Positions 20,906 to 30,233 of a DNA stretch of 64,000 bases are shown in pieces. Position 1 is the first letter of the stretch, and each line of letters opens with the position of its first letter. The translations under genes and the position numbers were made by a program. Source of the DNA: Dietzia alimentaria 72 (GTDB lineage Bacteria; Actinomycetota; Actinomycetes; Mycobacteriales; Mycobacteriaceae). The DNA is taken from assembly GCF_000226215.1 (NCBI RefSeq), contig NZ_AGFF01000024.1, positions 124,001-188,000 on the forward strand, read 5' to 3'. The notes under the pieces are model-generated. The model was not told the origin of the DNA. It searched no databases and saw only the letters and a list, made by a program, of their open reading frames with translations.

Positions 20906-22126
20906 TCACCTATCGCCGACCCGGGTGCGAAACATCGTGGCTCCGCTGATGCTGCGAAGAGCGACCTCCTGGGTGGAGGCGGGCACCCACACGGCGCACC
21001 CCGGTGACACGACCGTGCTCTGGCCGTCCTGGCCAACCCACGCCTCACCGGAGGTGCAGAGCAGAACCTCAGGGCCCTCCGGCCGCCAGGTCACCGGTCC
21101 GGAGGAGTCGGGGAGTTCGATACGCGAGAGTGCGAAGTCTGGTTCGGGTGTGGGGAAGTCGATCTCGTACCGCAGGCCCCGTTCAGCTTCCACGGCCTGC
21201 ACGGTGGGGTCGACGAGAGGTGAGAACTCGAGCACTCGCATCAGTTCGGGAACGTCCACATGCTTCGGCGTCAGGCCCCCACGCAACACGTTGTCCGAAT
21301 TCGCCATGACCTCCACGCCCACTCCGCGGAGGTAGGCGTGGAGCTGGCCGGGCCCCAGGTAGACGGCTTCGCCGGGGCACAAGATGACCCGGTTGAGCAG
21401 CAGTGCTGCCAGGACTCCCGGATCAGACGGGTAGCGCTCGGCAAGCTCCGCGATGGTGGTGGCCACCGGAGACCACTCGCCGTCGACCCCGTGCCCGGTC
21501 AGGTATCCGACCACCCCGGTCACGAGATCGGACACCACTGACTCCAGCGCGACGTGCGGCATCGTGACGAAGGTCGTGAATACCGCTCGGAGTCCCTCCG
21601 CATCCGGCTGGCAGGTCAACATGTCCCGGTAGAGACGCAGCGAATCCACATCCAGGGCATCGAACAGGGCGATGGTCCTATCCACCGGACGGAATCCCAC
21701 CAGGGCGTGGAACTCGGTCAGGGCCACGAGGATCTCGGGCTTGTGGTTGACGTCCCGGTAGTTCCTATCGGCGGCGTCCAGTGCGATCCCTCGCGCGTCC
21801 TCTGCGGCAAAACCCTCCCGGGCGTTCTCCGGTGACGGATGGGCCTGCAGTGACAGCGCCTGTTCGGCGGAGAGCAACTTGACCAGGAATGGCAGTCCGC
21901 CGCCGTACTCGGTCAGTACCCGGGCACCAAGTTCACCCTCGGGATCTTCCGCGATCCTCTCGTCGAGACCCCGGCCGTCGGAGCAAAGTGACGAACCCGA
22001 GTCGTGAGCACCGAACCAGTGCTCGGCCACTGGGTGCGGTGCCGGAGAGGTGGAGCCGCACAGCTCCGGAAGGGCGGTCCTGGAGCCCCAGGCATAGGAC
22101 TGGACCACCGGGGAAAGCGCGACCAC
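20906..22126 (-). CDS. manA: Mannose-6-phosphate isomerase, class I
   Basis: A 406-residue zinc isomerase that links fructose-6-phosphate to mannose-6-phosphate, the entry to GDP-mannose for lipomannans and glycans. Visible marks: YAWGSRTALPEL, PVAEHWFGAHD, LSLQAHPSPENAREGF (zinc ligand His), HKPEILVALTEFHALVGF and the catalytic region MANSDNVLRGGLTPK. It starts four bases after the TobH-like gene ends, in a manB, SIS-like, manA operon. Confidence 0.95.
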   Translation of the reverse strand: MVALSPVVQSYAWGSRTALPELCGSTSPAPHPVAEHWFGAHDSGSSLCSDGRGLDERIAEDPEGELGARVLTEYGGGLPFLVKLLSAEQALSLQAHPSPENAREGFAAEDARGIALDAADRNYRDVNHKPEILVALTEFHALVGFRPVDRTIALFDALDVDSLRLYRDMLTCQPDAEGLRAVFTTFVTMPHVALESVVSDLVTGVVGYLTGHGVDGEWSPVATTIAELAERYPSDPGVLAALLLNRVILCPGEAVYLGPGQLHAYLRGVGVEVMANSDNVLRGGLTPKHVDVPELMRVLEFSPLVDPTVQAVEAERGLRYEIDFPTPEPDFALSRIELPDSSGPVTWRPEGPEVLLCTSGEAWVGQDGQSTVVSPGCAVWVPASTQEVALRSISGATMFRTRVGDR

Positions 22127-22130
22127 GAAA

Positions 22131-23225
22131 CTACAGCCCCCCGACGAGGAGATAGGCAGCGGCCAGTTCCGTGCGGGCCATGAGGGCGGCCACCTTTCCG
22201 CTCAACGGTGTCGGGGCATCGCCGACAGGGTCCCGACCACGGTCAGTGATCCACTCGACGTCCGGGAGCGGGCCCGCGGCCAGCCGGACGAGCTCCTCGT
22301 CCGCGCCCAGCACCATACCTAGATGTCGAACAGGCTGGTCCTGCCGCGGTCCGTCCAGCTCCTCGTCGTGGAACAGACCCGCCAGCGGATCCACCGGCGA
22401 CCGTCCCTGGGCGCGTTCGGCGCCGGATCGCACCGCGTCGGTGATGGAGGCCGCGGCGGTGATTCTGCCGGCATCGCAGAACGCGGCCACGGCGCGGTCA
22501 CAATAGGCCGCGGACACCGGGTCCGAGTGGATCCACACGAGGGGATCCGAGCCCGCTACCGAGGTGGCGAGCAGCTTCGCGGGGTTGACCGGGGTCGCCA
22601 GATCAGGCCCGAGGCTCTCCAGTTCCAGGTCCACGGCGTCGGCGGCCCGGCCCACATCCAGACCACGAACTCCCAGTGCGGACAACACCGCCATCCCGGA
22701 AGCGAGGTGACGGAGCACTCCGCGGTGCGGTGGCAGATACGGAAGGGGCTCGAGCCACGAGGCGAGGCCTCGACCGGACTCGCCGACGGGCCCCTCCCGG
22801 GGGACGTCCACGATCACGGCCGAACCTCTACCGGCCGCCGCATCGATCGCCCTGGACAGTGCCGGATCACCGGCGTCGTCACCCGACACCAGTACGACGT
22901 CAAGAGCGCCGACCCATGACGGAAGTGTGTGGGAGAGCACCAGGGGCGGGGCGGCGGGACCGTCCACGGACTCCATCAGCGCCGAGACCACCGCGGCGGC
23001 TTGTCGGGCCCTCGTCGAACGACCGGTCACCCACACCATCACGCGCGGGCGAAATCCCGTGAGTGAGTCGAGGACTCCCGCGCCGGCGGCCGTGGCGACG
23101 GCACGCAGCTGTGCTCCCGCCATGGACGCGTGAAGGAGTGCCCCGGTCGCGTCGGCGGCGCGGAGGGCATCCGCGTCGTCCAGATCGACCCGGCCAGCCG
23201 TAGCCTCGCTAAACAAATCAGGCAC
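22131..23225 (-). CDS. TobH-like SIS-domain protein
   Basis: A 364-residue protein that resembles the SIS sugar isomerase fold and the actinobacterial TobH group (Rv3256c by position, from memory). After an N-terminal region DLDDADALRAADATGALL come Rossmann-like strands (RVMVWVTGRSTRARQAAAVV, ALDVVLVSGDDAGD, GSAVIVDVPREGP). Its C-terminal half resembles bifunctional phosphoglucose/phosphomannose isomerases. It lacks an obvious catalytic Glu-His pair that I can place. Its start overlaps the end of manB by eight bases and it precedes manA by four bases, so a helper or regulatory role in mannose phosphate metabolism is likely but unproven. Confidence 0.75.
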   Translation of the reverse strand: MPDLFSEATAGRVDLDDADALRAADATGALLHASMAGAQLRAVATAAGAGVLDSLTGFRPRVMVWVTGRSTRARQAAAVVSALMESVDGPAAPPLVLSHTLPSWVGALDVVLVSGDDAGDPALSRAIDAAAGRGSAVIVDVPREGPVGESGRGLASWLEPLPYLPPHRGVLRHLASGMAVLSALGVRGLDVGRAADAVDLELESLGPDLATPVNPAKLLATSVAGSDPLVWIHSDPVSAAYCDRAVAAFCDAGRITAAASITDAVRSGAERAQGRSPVDPLAGLFHDEELDGPRQDQPVRHLGMVLGADEELVRLAAGPLPDVEWITDRGRDPVGDAPTPLSGKVAALMARTELAAAYLLVGGL

Positions 23226-24594
23226 GGACGATCGAGAGGACCTCGTCGACGATCTCGTCGACGTCCTGCTTTGTCGGGGCCTCGACGTTGAGGCGCAGCA
23301 GCGGCTCGGTGTTCGAGGCCCGGAGGTTGAACCACGATCCGCCGCCCAGGTCCACCGTCACGCCGTCAAGGCGGTCGATGGAGTCACTGCGGTCCGTGAA
23401 CGCCGTCAATACGGCCTCCACGCGGTCGGCCTGCGCGTCGGCCGAGTCCAGGGTGGAGTTGATCTCGCCGGACGCGGCGTAGCGGGTGTACTGGTCCATC
23501 AACTGCGACAGCGTGCCATCCTGTCCGCCGAGCGCGCCGAGCACGTGCATCGCCGCGAGCATGCCCGAGTCGGCACCCCAGAAGTCACGGAAGTAATAGT
23601 GGGCGGAGTGCTCGCCGCCGAAGATGGCACCGGTGTCCGCCATCTGCGCCTTGATGAAGCTGTGGCCCACGCGCGTGCGGAGGGCGACCCCACCCTTCTC
23701 CTCGACGAGCTCCGGCACGGACCGGGAGGTGATGAGGTTATAGATGATTGAGGCTCCCGGCTCCTTGGCCAGTTCACGCTCGGCCACCAGTGCGGTGATG
23801 GCCGACGGCGCCACGGGCTCGCCTCGCTCGTCGACCACGAAGCACCGGTCGGCGTCGCCGTCGAACGCCAGACCGATGTCGGCCCCGCTCTCCCGGACGA
23901 GCGCCTGCAGGTCAACGAGGTTGGCCGGCTCCAGTGGGTTCGCCTCGTGATTGGGGAAGGTGCCGTCGAGCTCGAAGTACAGGGGCACGATCTCCAGCGG
24001 GAGTTCACCGAGAACCGCGGGGACCGTGTGCCCACCCATGCCGTTGCCGGCGTCCACAGCCACCTTGAGCGGACGGATGTCAGACAGGTCCACCAGCTCG
24101 CGCAGATACTCGCCGTATCCGGTGAGGACGTCGCGCTCGGTGGCCGTTCCGGCCGTCCCCGGGTGCTCGGGGACCCCCCCGGCGACTTCGTCTGCGATCA
24201 CCTGCAGTCCGGACTCCTGGCCCACCGGTTTCGCCCCGGCGCGGCACAGTTTGATGCCGTTGTACTGGGCCGGGTTGTGGCTGGCGGTGAACATGGCGCC
24301 TGGGCAATCGAGCAGACCCGAGGCGAAATAGAGCTGATCGGTGGACGCCAGACCAATCGTGACCACGTCCAGACCCTGTGCGGTGACGCCCTCGGCGAAC
24401 GCCGCCGACAGCGGCGGAGAGGAGTCGCGCATGTCGTGGCCGATCACCACGGTGTCGGCGCCCTCCGAGCGCATGAGGCGTGCGAACGACGCGCCGACCT
24501 CGCGTACGAAGTCCTCGTCGATCTGTTCACCGACGATCCCACGGACGTCGTAGGCCTTGATGACTGCTCGGACGGACTCGGCGCTGCGTGCCAC
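23218..24594 (-). CDS. manB: Phosphomannomutase
   Basis: A 458-residue alpha-D-phosphohexomutase that turns mannose-6-phosphate into mannose-1-phosphate. The phospho-serine loop is TASHNPAQYNGIK, the metal loop DGDADRCFVVDE, the sugar loop GGEHSAHYYFRD and the phosphate loop RASNTEPLLRLNVE. The chosen GTG at 24594 lies six bases after GGAG and puts the opening VIKAYDVRGIVG at residue 11, as in mycobacterial homologs. An upstream Val codon (24642) is GTC and cannot start translation. Mycobacterial annotations call this gene pmmA or manB. Confidence 0.93.
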   Translation of the reverse strand: MARSAESVRAVIKAYDVRGIVGEQIDEDFVREVGASFARLMRSEGADTVVIGHDMRDSSPPLSAAFAEGVTAQGLDVVTIGLASTDQLYFASGLLDCPGAMFTASHNPAQYNGIKLCRAGAKPVGQESGLQVIADEVAGGVPEHPGTAGTATERDVLTGYGEYLRELVDLSDIRPLKVAVDAGNGMGGHTVPAVLGELPLEIVPLYFELDGTFPNHEANPLEPANLVDLQALVRESGADIGLAFDGDADRCFVVDERGEPVAPSAITALVAERELAKEPGASIIYNLITSRSVPELVEEKGGVALRTRVGHSFIKAQMADTGAIFGGEHSAHYYFRDFWGADSGMLAAMHVLGALGGQDGTLSQLMDQYTRYAASGEINSTLDSADAQADRVEAVLTAFTDRSDSIDRLDGVTVDLGGGSWFNLRASNTEPLLRLNVEAPTKQDVDEIVDEVLSIVRA

Positions 24595-24685
24595 GTGCTG
24601 CTCCAGGGATGTGAGACGGGGTCGGTCATGATCTCTCGTGACACTACCTGCGCCCGTGGCATGGCGGACATCTTCGCCGGTGAGT

Positions 24686-25162
24686 TCAGCGGCCGGTGGG
24701 ACCCGAATCACCATTGCGGACACCGGAAGCTCCGGCGCCGGGCCCTTCGCTCTCCTGCGATTTCGGCACGACTCGAAGGTGAGGGCGCCCGGTGGAGGTG
24801 TCTGCCGCGGCGTGTTCCATGACGGGGCCGGGGTCGGAGACGCCCAGGCGGCGCAACCGGTCGGCGTCCACGAGCGCGGCACCTGTTCTACGGCCGCCGA
24901 TGGGGCCCCCGGCTACGGCGTCGAGTAGGGCGGTCAGGTCCGAATCCTGCGCGGAGGTGTCGATATCCGGATGGCGGACCATGTCCCATCCCCGTGGGGC
25001 GGTGATGCGCAAGGCATGAGCTGCGCAGAGATCCCACGCATGCGGCTCCCGGACGGCGGGCAACGGGCCGATGACGGCCGTTGAATCCGCATATACATAG
25101 GTGAGCGTGGCCACCGCACGATTAGGACATCCCGGGCGGCAGCAACGACGGTTCTCACTCAC
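24686..25162 (-). CDS. DUF3499 family protein with N-terminal zinc-binding motif
   Basis: A 158-residue protein starting at a GTG (VSENRRCCRPGCPN). The N-terminal CCRPGC and the later CAAHALRIT suggest a zinc-ribbon-like fold (Cys pair and Cys/His). The segment VATLTYVYADSTAVIGPL and PRGWDMVRH are the family core; the C-terminus (about 110-158) looks disordered. It corresponds to Rv3258c by position (from memory); function unknown. It precedes manB by 91 bases on the same strand and is divergent from the metallopeptidase-like gene. Confidence 0.85.
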   Translation of the reverse strand: MSENRRCCRPGCPNRAVATLTYVYADSTAVIGPLPAVREPHAWDLCAAHALRITAPRGWDMVRHPDIDTSAQDSDLTALLDAVAGGPIGGRRTGAALVDADRLRRLGVSDPGPVMEHAAADTSTGRPHLRVVPKSQESEGPGAGASGVRNGDSGPTGR

Positions 25163-25256
25163 GATGCCCCAGCGTAGCCCGCCGCCCGTGAGAATGCCCC
25201 GCGACCCGCCCACTCCGGTGCGACGCCGCCTGCCTCAGCGGGGCTATCCTCGCGCC

Positions 25257-25850
25257 ATGACTCCGATCGCCCCGGTTCCAGGACGGCCGCCCTCAGGGAC
25301 CTCGATCCCCGGTGCAGGTCAGACCGACGTGGCGGCAGGCAGTCGGATCTCCGTGCGCGAGTTCCCCGGTGATCCCGGTCGCCGCGGGCCGCGGATCGTC
25401 ACCTCGCGCCGCGCCGAGCGGCGCGGGCACGGACCCCGTGGCCCCATCCTCCCGCCGGAGGTACCGCGCTGGCGCAGCCGCTCGGCCGAGTTCGACGCCG
25501 CTTCCCTGGAAGCCTTCGCGGAGATCGACCAGTTCTGGCACTCGCGTCTCGTGCATCTCGATCTCGCCGTGGACATGGTGCCGCGAATGCGTCTGCGACC
25601 GGGCGAGACGTGGCCCGAGGAGGTCGTGGCCGACGGTGACGTCCCACTCGCGCGCCTCGTGCCCGCCGGGGTGGACCGTTCCGGACAGCCCACACGAGCC
25701 CGGCTTGTGCTGTTCCGTCAGCCCCTCATCCGGCGGGCACCGGACGGCGATGACCTGCGCGATCTGGTGTATTCCGTATTCGTTGAGTTGGTCTCCCAAC
25801 ACCTGGAGATCTCCCCTGAGGAGGTCGAGTCCGGCCCGGACGAGCACTGA
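25257..25850 (+). CDS. Metallopeptidase-family protein lacking HExxH
   Basis: A 197-residue protein of the zincin-like family annotated as metallopeptidase (Rv3259 by position, from memory). A basic, disordered N-terminal 80 residues lead to the fold: EFDAASLEAFAEIDQFW, VDMVPRMRLRP, RARLVLFRQPLIRR, and then the helix LVYSVFVELVSQHLEISPEE. In active relatives that helix reads HExxHH; here it is ELVSQH, so both the catalytic Glu and two zinc ligands are missing. The protein should be inactive as a peptidase. It shares a divergent promoter region with the DUF3499 gene and converges on whiB2. Confidence 0.8.
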   Translation: MTPIAPVPGRPPSGTSIPGAGQTDVAAGSRISVREFPGDPGRRGPRIVTSRRAERRGHGPRGPILPPEVPRWRSRSAEFDAASLEAFAEIDQFWHSRLVHLDLAVDMVPRMRLRPGETWPEEVVADGDVPLARLVPAGVDRSGQPTRARLVLFRQPLIRRAPDGDDLRDLVYSVFVELVSQHLEISPEEVESGPDEH

Positions 25851-25984
25851 CCGGGGCCCCTTTGACGAGCATTGACCGCCCCGGATAAGGACGGTCAGTC
25901 TGGGCGAGATGATGGTCTGGGGATTCGGGGAACGGGCTGGAGACCGCCCGGTCCGCTGAGCCGCCCGCGCGGGACGGCCGCGGG

Positions 25985-26296
25985 TCACATGACGGCTTCG
26001 CGTTTGATGCGACGTCGCTCGCGCTCGGAGAGGCCGCCCCAGATGCCGAAGCGCTCGTCGTTGGCCAACGCGTACTCCAGACATTCGGCCTTGACCTCGC
26101 AACCGGTGCAGATCTTCTTGGCTTCGCGGGTCGAGCCACCCTTTTCCGGGAAGAACGCCTCCGGATCGGTCTGCGCACACAGAGCGCGGTCCTGCCAGCT
26201 CTCCTCCTCGACCTCGTCGAAGAACGCGCCAGCGCCGAGGTCGACCAAGGCCAGTTCCGGTCCCGCCACAGTGCGTGACTGTCGATCCACGGTCAT
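25985..26296 (-). CDS. whiB2: WhiB2 (WhmD) iron-sulfur transcription regulator
   Basis: A 103-residue Wbl protein. Four cysteines bind a [4Fe-4S] cluster: one in DRALCAQTDP, CTGC and AEC (C-x2-C-x5-C). They are followed by the GIWGGLSERERR turn and a basic C-terminus KREAVM. WhiB2/WhmD is needed for septation in relatives. The ATG at 26296 is chosen because upstream codons lack similarity. A TGTG-N4-CACA element at 26369-26380 lies 73 bases upstream but fits no consensus well. Confidence 0.95.
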   Translation of the reverse strand: MTVDRQSRTVAGPELALVDLGAGAFFDEVEEESWQDRALCAQTDPEAFFPEKGGSTREAKKICTGCEVKAECLEYALANDERFGIWGGLSERERRRIKREAVM

Positions 26297-26533
26297 CCCT
26301 TCGTAGTGCGTACTCGTCGCTCGGCCATCCCGGGCCTCAACGGGCCACCCCCCTGGGAATGACACACCTGTGATTACACACATGCAACTCGCGCAGGTCA
26401 AGCGAAATCGAAGATACCTAGCATTTCCCTATGACAGGAATGCCCGTGACACGCTGAGGAAAATGTGGCGTGCGACACCTGGGGGTAGGCCTCTCGGGCC
26501 GCGCCACACCCTTCATCACTACTCTTGGGGACC

Positions 26534-27625
26534 GTGAAGATCTGTGTTCTGGCCGGTGGCGTCGGTGGCGCCCGCTTCCTTCTCGGCGCCCGCCGCCTTC
26601 TCGGGCTCGACCCCACCACCTCGGACGGTGCCGCCGCGAACGGGGGCACCCGAAACACCGCCGACTCCCCGCATCAGATCGACGCGGTGGTCAACGTGGG
26701 CGACGACGCATGGATGCACGGCGTCCGCATCTGCCCCGACCTCGACACCTGCATGTACACGCTCGGCGGCGGGATCGACCCGGAGCGCGGCTGGGGCCAT
26801 GCAGACGAGACCTGGAACGCCCGCGACGAACTGGCCGCGTACGGCGTGCAGCCGGACTGGTTCGGCCTGGGAGACAAGGACCTGGCCACACACCTGGTCC
26901 GCACGCAGATGCTCGATGCCGGCTACCGCCTCACCGACGTCACCGCCGCCCTGTGCACGCGCTGGTCCCCCGGGGTCGGCCTGCTGCCCGTGACCGACGA
27001 ACGCTGCGAGACGCACGTCATCGTTACCGATCCCCCGACCGCCACCATCAACCCGGAGATCGCCGGGGACGACTCCGGTCCCGGCCCGCGCGCCATCCAC
27101 TTCCAGGAGTGGTGGGTGCGACACAAGGGCCAGTTGCCCGCCACCGGCTTCGTGCAGGTCGGGGCAGATTCCGCCAAACCCACACCCGAAGCCCTCGAGG
27201 CGATCGCGTCGGCCGACCTCGTCGTCGTCGCCCCTTCCAACCCTGTGGTCTCCGTCGGGGCGATCCTCGCGGTGCCCGGTATCCGCGCCGCGCTGCGGTC
27301 CACACCCGCGCCAGTGGTCGGCGTCAGCCCCGTGATCGGCGGTGCGGTCCTGCGTGGCATGGCCGACGCGTGCCTCACCGCGATCGGTGTGGAGACCGAC
27401 GCGCTCGCCGTGGCCCGACACTTCGGAGCCCGGTCCGGCACCGGCCTGCTCGACGGCTGGCTGGTCGCCCCCGGCGACGGCCCCACCGACGGCACCAACA
27501 TGATCGACGGAGTCGCCGTACGCGAGGCACCGCTGCTCATGACCGACCCCGACGCCACGGCCGAGATGGTGGCCGCCGCCATCGGACTCGCCGGCCTCAC
27601 GGTTCCCGCCCGGGACGTCGGATGA
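26534..27625 (+). CDS. fbiA: 2-phospho-L-lactate/phosphoenolpyruvate transferase FbiA
   Basis: A 363-residue CofD-type enzyme that adds the phospho-enolpyruvyl/lactyl group to the deazaflavin Fo, making dehydro-F420-0. The Rossmann opening [19 protein letters not shown], the GDDAWMHG and [10 protein letters not shown] segments, and the C-terminal loop [11 protein letters not shown] are diagnostic. The GTG at 26534 fits the known start; a TTG three codons earlier is possible. The stop overlaps the fbiB start (ATGA), so the two are coupled. Confidence 0.95.
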   Translation: MKICVLAGGVGGARFLLGARRLLGLDPTTSDGAAANGGTRNTADSPHQIDAVVNVGDDAWMHGVRICPDLDTCMYTLGGGIDPERGWGHADETWNARDELAAYGVQPDWFGLGDKDLATHLVRTQMLDAGYRLTDVTAALCTRWSPGVGLLPVTDERCETHVIVTDPPTATINPEIAGDDSGPGPRAIHFQEWWVRHKGQLPATGFVQVGADSAKPTPEALEAIASADLVVVAPSNPVVSVGAILAVPGIRAALRSTPAPVVGVSPVIGGAVLRGMADACLTAIGVETDALAVARHFGARSGTGLLDGWLVAPGDGPTDGTNMIDGVAVREAPLLMTDPDATAEMVAAAIGLAGLTVPARDVG

Positions 27626-29046
27626 CCGACGGCGCACTCCCCGAGATCCGCCGCTGGACCGCCGAGCACGCCGCCCCGTCGGACGTGACGATGTGGGCCC
27701 CCGATGGTCTCCCCGAGTTCCGGCCCGGCGACGATCTAGCGGGATCCCTCGCCGCCGCGCTCACCGCGGATCCACACGGTCTCGCCGACGGCGACGTGGT
27801 GGTGGTGACCTCCAAGGTGCTGTCCAAGACAGAGGGGCGGATAGTGACCGCGCCCACCGACCCGGTTGAGCGCGATGCTCTGCGACGACGTCTCGTCGAC
27901 GACGAATCCGTGCGCGTTGTGGCCCGGGTCAACCGGACGCTGATCACCGAGAACCGGTTGGGGATCGTGCAGGCCGCCGCGGGTGTGGACGGCTCCAACG
28001 TGGAGACCGGTGAACTCGCGCTGCTACCCGAAGACCCCGACGCCTCCGCCGACGCCCTCGTGCGGCAACTACACAAACTCACGGGTGCGCGCGTCGCTGT
28101 GGTCGTGACCGACACCATGGGTCGGGCGTGGCGCACCGGCCAGATCGACATGGCGATCGGAGCCGCCGGCCTGCGCGTCTCGGTGGGCTACGACGGTGCC
28201 GTGGACCGCCAGGGCAACGAACTACTGGTCACCGACGTGGCCGTGGCCGACGAGATCGCCTCAGCCGCAGATCTGGTCAAGGGCAAACTCGGTGCCCGGC
28301 CGGTCGCGGTGGTGCGGGGCCTGGGCCACCTGTTGCTCGGCGAGGCCCGGGACGACGACGAGAACGACGTCCCCCGGCGGGCCCGCGACCTGGTCAGGGA
28401 CGGCTCGTCGGACCTCTTCCGCCTGGGCACCGTCGAGGCGCTGGCGCAGGGCCGCCGCGAGGCCGTTCCCGGGCGCCGCTCCGTACGGATATTCTCCGAC
28501 GAGCCCGTGCCGGCGGAGGCGCTGGCCGAGTCCGTCGCCGACGCCCTGACCTCGCCGGCGCCGCACCACAGCACGCCGATCCGGTTCGTCCGGGTGTCCG
28601 GTGACGCGCGGAGGCGTCTGCTCGACGCCCTGCGCACTGAGTGGGAACGCGATCTGCGGGCCGACGGACACACCGGTGAGGTCCTGCGTCGACGGCTGGG
28701 CCGAGGCGACCTGCTGCGCACCTGCCCGGAGTTGATCCTGCCGTTCGTCGACGACGCCGCCGGAGCGCACGACTACCCCGACGATCGCCGCAACTCCTGC
28801 GAGGAGACCATGTTCACCGTCGCGGGCGGTGCCGCGGTGCAGTCGCTCCTGGTGGCCCTCGCCGCGCGCGGTCTCGGTTCGTGCTGGGTGGGCTCGACGA
28901 TCTTCGCCGCCGACACCACCCGCCGCGAACTCGACCTACCGAGCTCGTGGCGGCCACTGGGTGCCGTGGCCGTGGGGGTTCCGGCCGCCCCGGTCCCGCC
29001 GCGCGCGTCCCGGTCCGCCGGGGACGCCTACATATCGGTGGAGTAG
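27622..29046 (+). CDS. fbiB: Coenzyme F420:L-glutamate ligase FbiB (two-domain)
   Basis: A 474-residue bifunctional enzyme. The N-terminal CofE-like domain (to about residue 250; [45 protein letters not shown]) adds poly-glutamate to F420-0. The C-terminal FMN-binding nitroreductase-like domain ([32 protein letters not shown]) reduces dehydro-F420-0. This fused form is typical of Mycobacteriales. It overlaps fbiA by four bases, and its last 19 bases overlap the end of manC on the opposite strand. Confidence 0.95.
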   Translation: MTDGALPEIRRWTAEHAAPSDVTMWAPDGLPEFRPGDDLAGSLAAALTADPHGLADGDVVVVTSKVLSKTEGRIVTAPTDPVERDALRRRLVDDESVRVVARVNRTLITENRLGIVQAAAGVDGSNVETGELALLPEDPDASADALVRQLHKLTGARVAVVVTDTMGRAWRTGQIDMAIGAAGLRVSVGYDGAVDRQGNELLVTDVAVADEIASAADLVKGKLGARPVAVVRGLGHLLLGEARDDDENDVPRRARDLVRDGSSDLFRLGTVEALAQGRREAVPGRRSVRIFSDEPVPAEALAESVADALTSPAPHHSTPIRFVRVSGDARRRLLDALRTEWERDLRADGHTGEVLRRRLGRGDLLRTCPELILPFVDDAAGAHDYPDDRRNSCEETMFTVAGGAAVQSLLVALAARGLGSCWVGSTIFAADTTRRELDLPSSWRPLGAVAVGVPAAPVPPRASRSAGDAYISVE

Positions 29047-30143
29047 CGGATCCCGCCGTCGGGGATCTCCACGCCCGGCCACACGCGGGCGCCGCGGAGC
29101 AGCTCACAACGGGCACCCACCACGGCGCCGTCGCCGATCACCCCGTCGCGGACCAGTGCGCGGTGGCCGATGACGGCTCCGAAGCCGACGATCGACCGCT
29201 CGACCGTCGCCCCGGCCTCGATGCGGGCGCCGTCGAACACGACCGCACCGTCGAGTCGGGCCCCGGCCCCGATCTCGGCACCCCGACCGACGACCGTGCC
29301 GCCCACCAGGACCGCACCGGCCCCGATACCCGCGCCCTCGTGCACCAGGGCCTCCCCCGCGTGGCCTTCCAACGCCGGTGAGGGCGCGATCCCGCGCACC
29401 AGATCCGACGACCCCCGGACAAAATCCTCCGGGGTGCCCATGTCGCGCCAATACGCCGAGTCCACGAAACCGTAGACCCGCTTGTCCTCGGCCAGCAGTT
29501 GGGGAAACGTCTCGCGCTCGACGGAGACGGGGACACCAGCGGGGATCTGCTCGATGAGCTCACGTCGAAAGACGTAGCAGCCGGCATTGATCTGGTCCGT
29601 CGGCGGGTCTTGCGTCTTCTCCAGGAATTCCTGCACTCGGCCGTCGTCGTCGGTGGTCACACAACCGAAGGCTCGAGGATCCGACACCCGCACCAGATGC
29701 ATGGTCAGGTCCGCGTTCTTGGCGTGATGCATATTGATGACCTGCCGGAGGTCGGTGCCACCCAACACGTCGCCGTTGAACACCAGGACCGTCGACGCGG
29801 TGAGCTGGTCCAACACGTTCCGGATCCCGCCACCGGTGCCCAGGGGCTCGGTCTCGACCACGTAGGAAAGCTCGAGATCCAGGTCCGAGCCGTCGCCGAA
29901 GTACTCCTCGAAGACCTCCGCCTTGAAGGACGTCCCCAACACGACGCGGCGGATGCCGGCGGCCCGGATCCTGGACAACAGGTGGGTCAGGAACGGCAGT
30001 CCCGCGGTGGGCAGCATCGGCTTGGGCGCCGAGATGGTCAGGGGTCGCAGGCGGGTGCCCTTGCCCCCCACCAACACCACCGCTTCGGTATCCGCGAGCA
30101 GATCGTGGCCGTTCGCGGCATTGTCGGGGGTCGTCGAGGTCAC
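29028..30143 (-). CDS. manC: Mannose-1-phosphate guanylyltransferase
   Basis: A 371-residue nucleotidyltransferase making GDP-mannose from GTP and mannose-1-phosphate. The signature [14 protein letters not shown] with [16 protein letters not shown] opens the catalytic domain; a left-handed beta-helix of hexapeptide repeats ([20 protein letters not shown] and on) fills residues 270-360. The GTG at 30143 follows GGGAG at eight bases. Mycobacterial records call this gene manB (Rv3264c), which clashes with manB at 23218. It follows wbbL on the same strand with a 90-base gap. Confidence 0.92.
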   Translation of the reverse strand: MTSTTPDNAANGHDLLADTEAVVLVGGKGTRLRPLTISAPKPMLPTAGLPFLTHLLSRIRAAGIRRVVLGTSFKAEVFEEYFGDGSDLDLELSYVVETEPLGTGGGIRNVLDQLTASTVLVFNGDVLGGTDLRQVINMHHAKNADLTMHLVRVSDPRAFGCVTTDDDGRVQEFLEKTQDPPTDQINAGCYVFRRELIEQIPAGVPVSVERETFPQLLAEDKRVYGFVDSAYWRDMGTPEDFVRGSSDLVRGIAPSPALEGHAGEALVHEGAGIGAGAVLVGGTVVGRGAEIGAGARLDGAVVFDGARIEAGATVERSIVGFGAVIGHRALVRDGVIGDGAVVGARCELLRGARVWPGVEIPDGGIRYSTDM

Positions 30144-30233
30144 GTTGTTCGCTCCCGCTGTCAGGGGCCGTTCCGACCCGCACACTCGCGCGGACCGTCG
30201 GGCCGGTGGTAGGACTTTTCTCGTCAGCCGGAC

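Noticed and set aside
26369-26380. TGTG-N4-CACA as a CRP/GlxR site before whiB2
   Set aside because: The consensus TGTGA-N6-TCACA is not met; spacing is wrong.
26470-27621. Open frame leading into fbiB from within fbiA
   Set aside because: It is out of frame with fbiA and becomes real only at the fbiB ATG (27622).
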